From contig NZ_JACHWH010000003.1 of the NCBI RefSeq assembly GCF_014191255.1, forward strand, positions 67,501-131,500: a stretch of DNA of 64,000 bases. The letters are read 5' to 3'. The notes beneath the pieces are model-generated. The model searched no databases. It was not told the origin of the DNA and saw only the letters and a list, made by a program, of their open reading frames with translations. The stretch comes from Amycolatopsis bartoniae (lineage in GTDB: Bacteria > Actinomycetota > Actinomycetes > Mycobacteriales > Pseudonocardiaceae). Below are positions 37,586 to 46,491 of the stretch, in pieces. The first letter of the stretch is position 1. Each line of letters opens with the position of its first letter. The position numbers and the translations under genes are program-made.

Positions 37586-40500
37586 TTGCTGCCTGTGCTG
37601 GAAACGACCCTGCCCGCGATCGAGGATTCCCGGCCGAAGGCCCTGTTCTGGACCGGTCTCCCCGCGGGCGAGCGCACCCTGCTCGACGTGTTCGCCGAGA
37701 CCGTGGCGCGCCATCCCGGCGCTCCCGCGCTCGACGACGGCGAGCAGGTGCTCAGCTACCGCAGGCTGGCCGAGGAGGTCGAGGTCGTCCGGCAGCGGCT
37801 CGCCGATGCCGGGGTGGGCGTGGGTGACCGCGTCGGGGTGCGCATCTCGTCCGGCACCGCCGAGCTGTACGTCGCGATCCTCGCCGTGCTCGCCGCCGGT
37901 GCCGCGTACGTGCCGGTGGACGCCGACGACCCGGACGAGCGCGCGGAGCTGGTGTTCGGCGAGGCGGGCGTCTGCGCGGTGCTCAGCGACGGCGGCACGC
38001 TGACGCCGTTCGCCGAGCCCGCCGGACGGCCGGGCGTGCCCGGGCCCGCCGACGACGCGTGGATCATCTTCACCTCCGGTTCGACCGGGAAACCCAAGGG
38101 AGTGGCGGTCAGCCACGCGTCCGCGGCGGCCTTTGTGGACGCCGAGGCCGGGCTGTTCCTCACCGAGGAACCACTCGGCCCCGGCGACCGCGTGCTGGCC
38201 GGGCTGTCGGTCGCGTTCGACGCCTCGTGCGAGGAGATGTGGCTGGCCTGGCGGCACGGCGCGTGCCTGGTACCCGCGCCGCGGTCGCTCGTGCGCACCG
38301 GTGTCGACCTCGGGCCGTGGCTCGTCGCGCAGCGCATCACGATCGTCTCGACCGTGCCGACGCTCGCCGCGCTGTGGCCCGCGGACGCGCTGGAGGACGT
38401 CCGGCTGCTCATCTTCGGGGGCGAGGCGTGCCCGCCCGAGCTGGCCGAGCGCGTCGCCGTCGAGGGCCGCGAGGTGTGGAACACCTACGGCCCCACCGAG
38501 GCGACCGTCGTCGCGTGCGCCGCGCCGCTGACCGGCGACGGGCCGGTGCGGATCGGCCTGCCGCTGGCGGGCTGGCAGCTCGCGGTGGTCGACGAGCACG
38601 ACGAGCCGGTCCCGATGGGGGAGACCGGGCAGCTCGTGATCGGCGGGGTGGGCCTCGCCCGCTACCTCGACCCGGCCAAGGACGCCGAGAAGTACGCCCC
38701 GCTGCCCGCGCTGGGCTGGCAGCGCGCCTACCGCAGCGGTGACCTCGTACGGGCGGAGCCGGAGGGGCTGCTGTTCCTGGGCCGCGCCGACGAGCAGATC
38801 AAGCTGGGTGGCCGCCGGATCGAGCTGGGCGAGGTGGACGCCGCGCTGCAGGCGCTGCCCGGCGTCGCCGGTGCGGCCGCCGCGATCCGCACCACCCGGG
38901 CGGGTAACCAGGTCCTCGTCGGGTACGTCGTGCCTTCGGGTGAGTTCGACGTGGACAGCGCCGCGGCGTTGTTGCGTGACCGGCTGCCGGCCGCGCTCGT
39001 GCCGTTGCTCGCGGTGGTCGACGACCTGCCGACCCGCACGTCCGGCAAGGTGGACCGGGCCGCGCTGCCGTGGCCGCTGTCCACTGTGGACGCCCAGGAG
39101 CTGACCGCGACAGAGCGGTGGCTCGCCGAGGGCTGGTCGGAGATCCTGGGTGTCGCGCCGTCGGACGCGGACGCGGACTTCTTCACCCACGGCGGTGGCA
39201 GCCTCACCGCGGCGCAGCTGATCGCGCGCATCCGCACCCGGCACCCGCAGGTGTCGGTCAACGACATCTACCAGCACCCGACGCTGGGTGAGCTGGCCGC
39301 GCTGCTCGACGGGCTGGACGCGACGGAGGTCGCGCGCCGCGACGTCGAGCCGACGCCGCGGCGCGCGGGCCTGGTGCAGGCGCTGCTCGCGGTGCCGCTG
39401 CTGACGCTCGCCGGGCTCCGCTGGACGGCGGTGCTCGCGGGCCTGTCCACCGTGCTGTCGCTGACCGGCGCCGCGTGGGCGCCCGCGCTGCCGTGGTGGG
39501 GCCTGGCCGCGGCGTGGCTGCTGCTGTTCAGCCCGGCCGGGCGGATCGCGGTCGCCGCCGGTGGCGCGCGGCTGCTGCTGCGCGGTGTCACGCCGGGCAG
39601 CTATCCCCGCGGCGGCAGTGTCCACTTGCGACTGTGGGCGGCGGAGAAGCTCGCCGACGTCAGCGGAGCCAGCAGCGTCGCGGGCGCCTCCTGGATGACG
39701 CACTACGCGAAGGCGCTGGGCGCCAAGGTGGCCAAGGACGTCGACCTGCACTCGCCGCCGCCGGTCACGGGCCTGCTCAAGCTCGGCCGCGGCGCGGCGA
39801 TCGAACCCGAGGTCGACCTGTCCGGCCACTGGGTCGACGGCGACCTCGTGCACATCGGCAAGATCCGCGTCGGCGCGGGCGCCCGGGTCGGTGCCCGCAG
39901 CACGCTGTTCCCCGGCACGCGGATCGGCAAGGGCGCGGAGATCGCCGCCGGTTCGACCGTGCGTGACGCCGTGCCCGCCGGGCAGCGCTGGGCGGGCGCG
40001 CCCGCGGTGCGCTCGGGCAAGGGTGCGCTGCGCTGGCCGTCGAGCCGCCCGCCGCGGTCCCGCCACTGGGCCTGGACCTACGGGCTGACCTCGCTTCTGC
40101 TGGGCCTGCTGCCCGCGATCGCGGCGCTGCCGGGGATCGTGCTGCTCACCCACGCCGCGCCTTCGGTGCCGGTCGTGCTCGCCTTCGTCCCGCTCGCGAC
40201 CGTCGTCTACTTCGTGTCGTACGCGCTGCTGGTGCTGGTGAGCGTGCGGGCGCTGGGCGTCGGCATGGCCGAGGGCTACCACCCGGTGCACGGGCGGATG
40301 GCGTGGCAGGTGTGGGCCACCGAGCGACTGATGGACATGGCGCGCACCGCGCTGTTCCCCTTGTACGCCAGCCTGTTCACGCCGGTGTGGCTGCGCCTGC
40401 TCGGCGCGAAGGTCGGCCGTGACGTCGAGGCGTCGACCGTGCTGGCACTGCCGCGCATGACGCAGGTGGACGACGGCGCGTTCCTCGCCGACGACACCAT

Positions 40501-41431
40501 GGTCGCCACCTACGAGCTGGGGCACGGCTGGCTGCACGTCGCGCCCGCGCGCATCGGCAAGCAGGCGTTCCTCGGCAACTCCGGCATGGCCGCGCCGGGC
40601 CGCGCGGTGCCCAAGCGCGGCCTGGTCGGCGTGCTGTCCTCGGCGCCGCGCAAGGCGAAGAAGGGCTCCTCGTACCTCGGCATGCCGCCGATGCCGCTGC
40701 GCCGCGCGGTGGAGTCCGGCGACGTCGCCCGCACCTACCGGCCGCCGCTGCGGCTCAAGGTGGCGCGGGCCGCGGTCGAGCTGTGCCGGATCGTGCCCGT
40801 GATGTGCGCGGTGGCGCTGGCGGTGCTGGTGCTCCTGGTCCTCGGCGCGGTCTGGACGTCGGTGGGCCTGTGGGCGGCCGCGCTGCTGTCCGGCGCGGTG
40901 CTGCTCGGCGCGGGCCTGGTCGCGGCGGGGCTCGCGACGGCGGTGAAATGGCTGCTGGTGGGCCGGTTCCGTACCGTCGACCATCCACTGTGGAGCTCGT
41001 TCGTGTGGCGCAACGAGCTGGCCGACACGTTCGTCGAGGCGCTGGCCGTGCCTTGGCTCATCGGCTGGGCCGGCGGCACGCCGCTGCTGACGGGGTGGCT
41101 GCGCACGATGGGCGCGCGCATCGGGCGCGGCGTGTGGCTGGAGACGTACTGGCTGCCGGAGGCGGACCTGGTACGGCTCGGCGACGGCGCGACGATCAAC
41201 CGCGGCTGTGTCGTGCAGACGCACCTGTTCCACGACCGGATCATGAGCATGAGCGAGGTGAGCCTGGACGAGGGCGCGACCCTCGGCCCGCACGGCATCG
41301 TGCTGCCCGGCGCCACCATCGGCGCCCGCACCACCGTCGGCCCGGGGTCCCTGGTGACCCGCGGCGACGAGGTGCCCGCGGACACGCGCTGGCTCGGCAA
41401 CCCGATTTCGGCCTGGGGGCGCCGGGTTTGA
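37586..41431 (+). CDS. Membrane NRPS of the Pls/PosA family, predicted lysine-activating
   Basis: The 1281-residue protein has an adenylation domain (FTSGSTGKPKGVAVSH near residue 162; NTYGPTEATVV near 299; SGKVDR near 487), a thiolation domain with pantetheine Ser539 in HGGGSLTA, then six transmembrane helices in pairs around three left-handed beta-helix acyltransferase-like segments. This layout and length match epsilon-poly-L-lysine synthetase (Pls, about 1319 residues). By eye the specificity residues are D212 A213 E216 S255 I276 G278 T300 V308 V309 K488, close to known lysine codes. TTG 37586 follows AAAGGTGAG; GTG 37595 is an alternative start. The stop overlaps the M1 peptidase start. 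Confidence 0.87.
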   Translation: MLPVLETTLPAIEDSRPKALFWTGLPAGERTLLDVFAETVARHPGAPALDDGEQVLSYRRLAEEVEVVRQRLADAGVGVGDRVGVRISSGTAELYVAILAVLAAGAAYVPVDADDPDERAELVFGEAGVCAVLSDGGTLTPFAEPAGRPGVPGPADDAWIIFTSGSTGKPKGVAVSHASAAAFVDAEAGLFLTEEPLGPGDRVLAGLSVAFDASCEEMWLAWRHGACLVPAPRSLVRTGVDLGPWLVAQRITIVSTVPTLAALWPADALEDVRLLIFGGEACPPELAERVAVEGREVWNTYGPTEATVVACAAPLTGDGPVRIGLPLAGWQLAVVDEHDEPVPMGETGQLVIGGVGLARYLDPAKDAEKYAPLPALGWQRAYRSGDLVRAEPEGLLFLGRADEQIKLGGRRIELGEVDAALQALPGVAGAAAAIRTTRAGNQVLVGYVVPSGEFDVDSAAALLRDRLPAALVPLLAVVDDLPTRTSGKVDRAALPWPLSTVDAQELTATERWLAEGWSEILGVAPSDADADFFTHGGGSLTAAQLIARIRTRHPQVSVNDIYQHPTLGELAALLDGLDATEVARRDVEPTPRRAGLVQALLAVPLLTLAGLRWTAVLAGLSTVLSLTGAAWAPALPWWGLAAAWLLLFSPAGRIAVAAGGARLLLRGVTPGSYPRGGSVHLRLWAAEKLADVSGASSVAGASWMTHYAKALGAKVAKDVDLHSPPPVTGLLKLGRGAAIEPEVDLSGHWVDGDLVHIGKIRVGAGARVGARSTLFPGTRIGKGAEIAAGSTVRDAVPAGQRWAGAPAVRSGKGALRWPSSRPPRSRHWAWTYGLTSLLLGLLPAIAALPGIVLLTHAAPSVPVVLAFVPLATVVYFVSYALLVLVSVRALGVGMAEGYHPVHGRMAWQVWATERLMDMARTALFPLYASLFTPVWLRLLGAKVGRDVEASTVLALPRMTQVDDGAFLADDTMVATYELGHGWLHVAPARIGKQAFLGNSGMAAPGRAVPKRGLVGVLSSAPRKAKKGSSYLGMPPMPLRRAVESGDVARTYRPPLRLKVARAAVELCRIVPVMCAVALAVLVLLVLGAVWTSVGLWAAALLSGAVLLGAGLVAAGLATAVKWLLVGRFRTVDHPLWSSFVWRNELADTFVEALAVPWLIGWAGGTPLLTGWLRTMGARIGRGVWLETYWLPEADLVRLGDGATINRGCVVQTHLFHDRIMSMSEVSLDEGATLGPHGIVLPGATIGARTTVGPGSLVTRGDEVPADTRWLGNPISAWGRRV

Positions 41432-42696
41432 GGAGCGCACTGACCACGCACGGCAACGACGGGTACCGCGTCCGGCACTACGACCTGGAGCTGGACTACA
41501 AGGTGGGCCCGAACCGGGTGTCGGCGCGGGCGAAGATCACCGCGGTCGCGCCGCAGCCGCTGTCCCGGTTCGCCCTGGACCTGTCCGGGTTCAAGATCGG
41601 CGCGGTGCTCGTCGACGGGCGGCCCGCGAAGTTCGGCCGCAGCGGCGTCAAGCTGGCGGTCCGGCCCGCGAAGCCGGTGAGCGGCGAGTTCACCGTCGAG
41701 ATCCGGTACTCGGGCAACCCGAAGCCGGTCGGCGGCCGGTGGGGTGACATCGGCTGGGACGAGCTGACCGACGGCGCGCTCGTCGCGAGCCAGCCCATCG
41801 GCGCCCCGTCGTGGTTCCCGTGCAACGACCACCCGGCGGACAAGGCGGCGTACCGGGTCACGGTCACCACATCGTCGGCGTACGCGGTGGTGGTGACCGG
41901 GGACCTGGTGTCCCGGCAGACGCGCGCGAGCACCACCACGTGGGTGTACGAGCGCCGGGAGCCGACGTCGACGTACCTGATGAGTGTCCAGATCGGACGG
42001 TACGAGGACCTGGCGCTGCCGGAGTCGCAACGGCTCGCCGTGCCGCGTTCGCTCGTCACCGCGGCCCGCTACGACTTCGCGCGGCAGCCGGAGATGGCGG
42101 CGTTGTTCTCCCGCCTGTTCGGGCCCTACCCGTTCCGCGAGTACGTCGTCGTGGTCACCGACGACGACCTCGACGACCCGATCGAGGCGCAGGGAATGGC
42201 CGTCTTCGGGCGCAACCACGTCGACGGGAGGCGGACCCACGAGCGGCTGGTGGCGCACGAGCTGGCGCACCAGTGGTTCGGCAACAGCCTGACCATCGCC
42301 GACTGGCGGCACATCTGGCTCAACGAGGGCTTCGCGACGTACGCGGAATGGCTGTGGTCCGAGTTCTCCGGCGGCCCGTCGGCCGCGGCGCTGGCCACGC
42401 AGTGGCGGGAACGGCTGGAGTCGCTGCCGGAGGACGTTGTCATCGGCAACCCCGGCGAGGCGAACCTGTTCGACGAGCGCGTGTACAAGCGCGGTGCGCT
42501 GACGCTGCACGCCTTGCGGGGTTCGGTGGGGGACGCGAAGTTCTTCGAGCTGCTGAAGTCCTGGGCGGAGGAGCACCGGCACGGCACGGTGACGACGGAA
42601 GAGTTCGTCGCGCACGCCGACGCCGTGTCGGGGCAGGCGTTGCGTGGGCTGTTCACCGCGTGGCTGGAGCGACCCGCGTTGCCGCCGCGGATCTGA
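41428..42696 (+). CDS. M1 family metallopeptidase
   Basis: A 422-residue zinc aminopeptidase-like protein with an N-terminal beta-rich domain and the catalytic HELAHQWFGN (HExxH) followed 18 residues later by the third ligand in NEGFATYAEW. The substrate-binding GAMEN motif is replaced by QGMAVFG. The C-terminal helical domain of full-length M1 enzymes is absent. No signal peptide is seen. TTG 41428 overlaps the NRPS stop (TTGA); CTG 41440 behind AGGAG is another possible start. Translational coupling to a Pls-type synthetase suggests work on the same product: poly-lysine-degrading enzymes of Streptomyces are zinc aminopeptidases (from memory). Confidence 0.88.
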   Translation: MRSALTTHGNDGYRVRHYDLELDYKVGPNRVSARAKITAVAPQPLSRFALDLSGFKIGAVLVDGRPAKFGRSGVKLAVRPAKPVSGEFTVEIRYSGNPKPVGGRWGDIGWDELTDGALVASQPIGAPSWFPCNDHPADKAAYRVTVTTSSAYAVVVTGDLVSRQTRASTTTWVYERREPTSTYLMSVQIGRYEDLALPESQRLAVPRSLVTAARYDFARQPEMAALFSRLFGPYPFREYVVVVTDDDLDDPIEAQGMAVFGRNHVDGRRTHERLVAHELAHQWFGNSLTIADWRHIWLNEGFATYAEWLWSEFSGGPSAAALATQWRERLESLPEDVVIGNPGEANLFDERVYKRGALTLHALRGSVGDAKFFELLKSWAEEHRHGTVTTEEFVAHADAVSGQALRGLFTAWLERPALPPRI

Positions 42697-42807
42697 GCGG
42701 TGAGGGATTCCCCCCGCTTCCGGTGCGCCACGGCCGGAACCGAGGGGCGCGCCACCGTGCGCGGGTAGTTTCGCGGTCCTCCAGAACTCATTTCCCGAGG
42801 AGTGTTC

Positions 42808-43485
42808 ATGCCTCTGCCCGTGCCCGACTTCAACCAGGTCTTCGCCCCCGGAGCGCGTCACGAGGGTCGCGGCGGGGACGTCGCGACCGTCCGCCTGCGC
42901 CGGGAGACCTCGCTGTGGCTGCCGTCCGGGCGGGTGGTCGCCTGCGAACCGTTCGGGTTCGACCCCGGCGACACCGGTTTCACCCAGCAGGTGCCGCCGG
43001 GCGAGTACCCGGTGGAGCTGGTGATCGCCGACTTCCACGGCGCGCAGCGCGACTACGACGTGGTCGCGGCCATCAAGCTGGTGATCCGGGACGAGCCCGC
43101 CGTCCACTGGGAGATGGCGGTGTCCGGCGACCAGGACGTCTCCGAGCTGGGTGACGACGAGTTCTTCGGCTACCCCGTCGACGGCGGTACCGGGGGCTTC
43201 GTGGACGCGGCGAGCATCGCGACCTTCGGCGAGGACTACATCGACCGCATCATGATGTCGCTGGACACCAGGGAAGAGGACTACACCGCGCCCTGCACGG
43301 TGACCGACGAGGAGGGCCGCGTGGTCGTGGTGTCGTGCTCCTCCGGCGACGGGGACGGGTACTACCCGACCTGGGTCGGCCGCACCGCCGACGGCGAAAT
43401 CGCCTGCTTCCTCACCGACTTCTTCATCCTGACCGACGACGAGGACGAGGAGGAACCGTCTCCGGCCGAGCCGGCTCAGGTCTGA
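42808..43485 (+). CDS. DUF4241 domain protein
   Basis: A 225-residue soluble protein with the DUF4241 pattern: an N-terminal segment with LPSGRVVACEPFGF, a middle HWEMAVSGDQDVSEL and DDEFFGYPVDGGTGGFVDAA, then WVGRTADGEIACFLTDFFIL and an acidic tail. Its function is unknown; relatives occur in many actinobacteria. ATG 42808 has GAGGAG five bases upstream; a GTG two codons earlier is within that signal. A TTCCGG/CCGGAA hairpin lies upstream, after the peptidase gene. Its 3' end overlaps the convergent fdsD by 62 bases. Confidence 0.78.
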   Translation: MPLPVPDFNQVFAPGARHEGRGGDVATVRLRRETSLWLPSGRVVACEPFGFDPGDTGFTQQVPPGEYPVELVIADFHGAQRDYDVVAAIKLVIRDEPAVHWEMAVSGDQDVSELGDDEFFGYPVDGGTGGFVDAASIATFGEDYIDRIMMSLDTREEDYTAPCTVTDEEGRVVVVSCSSGDGDGYYPTWVGRTADGEIACFLTDFFILTDDEDEEEPSPAEPAQV

Positions 43486-43681
43486 GCAGCGCCACGGCCG
43501 CGAGCGCGAGCGGGTCCAGCTCGTCCGGCGCCGCGGCGGCCTGCGCGAGCAGGTCCGCGCGCATCCGCGGATCCCAGAACTGCCGGATGTGCGCCGCGAT
43601 CGCCGCCGCGGCGCGCTCCGGCCGCTGGTGTCCGAACTGGACCGCGATCTCGTTCGCGAGCCGCACCTGGGGCGAGTCCAT
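43424..43681 (-). CDS. fdsD: Formate dehydrogenase delta subunit
   Basis: An 85-residue protein with the FdsD signature RLANEIAVQFGHQRPERAAA ... AAHIRQFWDPRMRADLLAQ. FdsD is needed for maturation of the molybdenum- or tungsten-containing, NAD+-dependent formate dehydrogenase. It is the last gene of the fds operon, its ATG sharing one base with the fdsA stop (TGATG). The Pro/Arg-rich C-terminal 25 residues lie over the convergent DUF4241 gene and are not part of the usual domain. Confidence 0.85.
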   Translation of the reverse strand: MDSPQVRLANEIAVQFGHQRPERAAAAIAAHIRQFWDPRMRADLLAQAAAAPDELDPLALAAVALLRPEPARPETVPPRPRRRSG

Positions 43682-46491
43682 CAGTCCACCGGCACCGGAA
43701 CCGCCCCGGCCGTCGCGGCCGACGGCACGTGCGGGGTCTTCAGTCCTATTTGGACTGCGGTGACCTTGTACTCCGGGCAGTTCGTGGCCCAGTCGGAGTT
43801 CTCCGTGGTCACCACGTTCGCGCCCGTGACGGGGTGGTGGAACGTGGTGTAGACGACGCCCACCGGCATCCGGTCGGACAGCAGCGCGTGCAGCGACGTC
43901 TCACCCACGCGGCTGGACAGCGTCACCTCGTCGCCGTCGCGGATGCCCCGGACCTCCGCGTCGTGCGGGTGGATCTCCAGCACGTCCTCGGGATGCCACG
44001 CGACGTTCGCCGTGCGGCGGGTCTGCGCGCCGACGTTGTACTGCGACAGGATCCGGCCGGTGGTCAGGATCAGCGGGAACTTCCGTGTGCTGCGCTCGCT
44101 CGTCGGCACGAACGGCGTCGGCACGAACCGGCCCTTGCCGCGCACGAACCCGTCCACGTGCATGATCGGCGTGCCCTCGGGCGCCTTGTCGTTGCACGGC
44201 CACTGCACGCTGCCGAGCCGGTCGAGCTTCTCGAACGACACCCCGGCGAAGGTCGGCGTGACCGCGGCGATCTCCGCCATGATCTCCCGCGGGTGCCCGT
44301 ACGCCATCGGATAGCCCATCGCGTCCGCGATCTCGCAGACGATCTCCCACTCGTGCTTGCCGGACTTCGGCTTCATCACCGGGCGCACCCGGTTGATGCG
44401 GCGCTCGGCGTTGGTGAACGTGCCGTCCTTCTCCAGGAACGACGTGCCCGGCAGGAACACGTGCGCGAACTTCGCGGTCTCGTTGAGGAACAGGTCCTGC
44501 ACCACCACCAGGTCCATCGCCCGCAGCGCCGCGGTGACGTGCCGGGTGTTCGGATCGGACTGCGCGATGTCCTCGCCCTGCACGAACAACGCGCGGAACG
44601 AGCCGTCGATGGCCGCGTCGAACATGTTCGGGATGCGCAGCCCCGGCTCGGCCAGCAGCTCGCGCCCCCACAGGTCCTCGAACACCGTGCGCACGGCGTC
44701 GTCGGAGATGTGCCGGTAGCCGGACAGCTCGTGCGGGAACGAGCCCATGTCGCACGAGCCCTGCACGTTGTTCTGCCCGCGCAACGGGTTCACGCCGACG
44801 CCCTCGCGGCCGATGTTGCCCGTGGCCATCGCGAGGTTCGCCATGCCCATGACCATCGTTGAACCCTGGCTGTGCTCGGTGACGCCGAGACCGTAGTAGA
44901 TCGCCGCGTTGCCCGCGGTGGCGTAGAGCCTTGCGGCTGCCCGGAGTTCCTGCGCGGGCACTCCGGTGATCCCCTCGGTCGCCTCGGGGCTGTTCTCCTG
45001 GCGGGCGATGAACTCGGCCCACTGGTCGAACTCCTCGCAGCGTTCGTCCACAAAGGACCTATCGACGAGGCCTTCGGTGACCGCCACGTGGGCGAGCGCG
45101 TTGACCAGTGCGACGTTCGTGCCGGGCGCCAGCTGCAGGTGGTGCGTGGCCTCGATGTGCGGGGTGCGCACGAGGTCGATGCGGCGCGGGTCGATGACGA
45201 TCAGCTTCGCGCCCTCGCGCAGCCGCCGCTTCATCCGTGACGCGAACACCGGGTGCCCGTCGGTCGGGTTCGCGCCGATCACCACGAGCACGTCGGCCTT
45301 CGCGACGGAGCGGAAGTCCTGCGTGCCCGCGGAGGTGCCGAACGTCTGCTTGAGGCCGTAGCCGGTGGGGGAGTGGCAGACGCGGGCGCACGTGTCGACG
45401 TTGTTGTTGCCGAACGCCGCGCGCACCATCTTCTGCACCACGTAGACCTCTTCGTTGGTGCAGCGGGACGACGTGATGCCACCGATCGCGCCGACGCCGT
45501 GGCGGGCCTGGATTTCCCGCATCCGGCCGGCGACGTGGGCGATCGCGGTGTCCCAGCCCACCACGCGCCATTCGTCGTCGATCGACTCGCGGAGCATGGG
45601 CTGTAGCTGCCGGTCGGGGTGGGTGGCGTAGCCGAACGCGAACCGGCCCTTCACGCACGAGTGCCCCTCGTTCGCGCCGCCGTCCTTGTAGGGCACCATG
45701 CGCACCAGCTCGTCGCCGCGCAGCTCGGCCTTGAAGGAGCAGCCGACGCCGCAGTACGCGCAGGTGGTGAGCACCGTACGGCCGGGCATCCCGAGGTCCA
45801 CAACGGACTTTTCTTCGAGAGTCGCCGTCGGGCACGCCTGGACGCACGCCCCGCACGACACGCATTCGGAGTCCAGGAACAGCTCCCCGGCGCTGGCGGC
45901 CACTTTGGACCCGAACCCGCGACCCTCGATGGTCAGCGCCAGCGTGCCCTGGATCTCGTCGCACGCGCGGACGCAGCGGGAGCACGCGATGCACTTCGAC
46001 GGATCGAAGTCGAAGTACGGGTTGCTCGTGTCCTTCTCCTGCCCGAGGTGGTTCGCGCCCTCGTAGCCGTAGCGGACCTGCCGGAGCCCGACCGCGCCGG
46101 ACATGTCCTGCAGCTCGCAGTCGCCGTTCGCCGCACACGTCAGGCAGTCCAGCGGGTGGTCGGAGATGTACAGCTCCATCACGCCCTGGCGCAGCTTCTC
46201 CAGCCGCGGCGTCTGCGTGCGCACCCGCATGCCCTCGGCGACGGGCGTGGTGCACGACGCGGGCGTGCCCTTGCGGCCGTCGATCTCCACCAGGCACAGG
46301 CGGCACGACCCGAACGCCTCCAGGCTGTCGGTCGCGCACAGCTTGGGGATCTCGATGCCGCTCAGCGCGGCGGCACGCAGGACCGACGTGCCTTCGGGCA
46401 CGGTGACGGGCAGGCCGTCGACCTCGACGGCGACGGTGGCCGGGCCCGCCTTCGCCGGGGTGCCGAAGTCCGGTTCCTTGAGCAGGCTCAT
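43681..46491 (-). CDS. fdsA: NAD+-dependent formate dehydrogenase alpha subunit
   Basis: Catalytic subunit of a soluble formate dehydrogenase, 936 residues. From the N-terminus: a [2Fe-2S] ferredoxin domain (CRLCLVEIDG), a His/Cys NuoG-type cluster (HPLDCLTCAANGDCEL), two [4Fe-4S] ferredoxin motifs (CIACSRCVRAC, CVSCGACVQACP), another [4Fe-4S] site (CAYCGVGCSF) and the molybdopterin domain. The Mo/W ligand is Cys in CARVCHSPTGYGL, not selenocysteine. ATG 46491 overlaps the fdsB stop by four bases; a start 23 codons upstream is within fdsB. Formate is oxidised to CO2 and electrons pass to FdsB. Confidence 0.94.
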   Translation of the reverse strand: MSLLKEPDFGTPAKAGPATVAVEVDGLPVTVPEGTSVLRAAALSGIEIPKLCATDSLEAFGSCRLCLVEIDGRKGTPASCTTPVAEGMRVRTQTPRLEKLRQGVMELYISDHPLDCLTCAANGDCELQDMSGAVGLRQVRYGYEGANHLGQEKDTSNPYFDFDPSKCIACSRCVRACDEIQGTLALTIEGRGFGSKVAASAGELFLDSECVSCGACVQACPTATLEEKSVVDLGMPGRTVLTTCAYCGVGCSFKAELRGDELVRMVPYKDGGANEGHSCVKGRFAFGYATHPDRQLQPMLRESIDDEWRVVGWDTAIAHVAGRMREIQARHGVGAIGGITSSRCTNEEVYVVQKMVRAAFGNNNVDTCARVCHSPTGYGLKQTFGTSAGTQDFRSVAKADVLVVIGANPTDGHPVFASRMKRRLREGAKLIVIDPRRIDLVRTPHIEATHHLQLAPGTNVALVNALAHVAVTEGLVDRSFVDERCEEFDQWAEFIARQENSPEATEGITGVPAQELRAAARLYATAGNAAIYYGLGVTEHSQGSTMVMGMANLAMATGNIGREGVGVNPLRGQNNVQGSCDMGSFPHELSGYRHISDDAVRTVFEDLWGRELLAEPGLRIPNMFDAAIDGSFRALFVQGEDIAQSDPNTRHVTAALRAMDLVVVQDLFLNETAKFAHVFLPGTSFLEKDGTFTNAERRINRVRPVMKPKSGKHEWEIVCEIADAMGYPMAYGHPREIMAEIAAVTPTFAGVSFEKLDRLGSVQWPCNDKAPEGTPIMHVDGFVRGKGRFVPTPFVPTSERSTRKFPLILTTGRILSQYNVGAQTRRTANVAWHPEDVLEIHPHDAEVRGIRDGDEVTLSSRVGETSLHALLSDRMPVGVVYTTFHHPVTGANVVTTENSDWATNCPEYKVTAVQIGLKTPHVPSAATAGAVPVPVD

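Noticed and set aside
37514..41440. 1308-codon minus-strand frame opposite the NRPS
   Set aside because: The opposite strand encodes clear A, T and membrane domains; the antisense product is Arg/Gln/Ala-rich with no recognisable domain.
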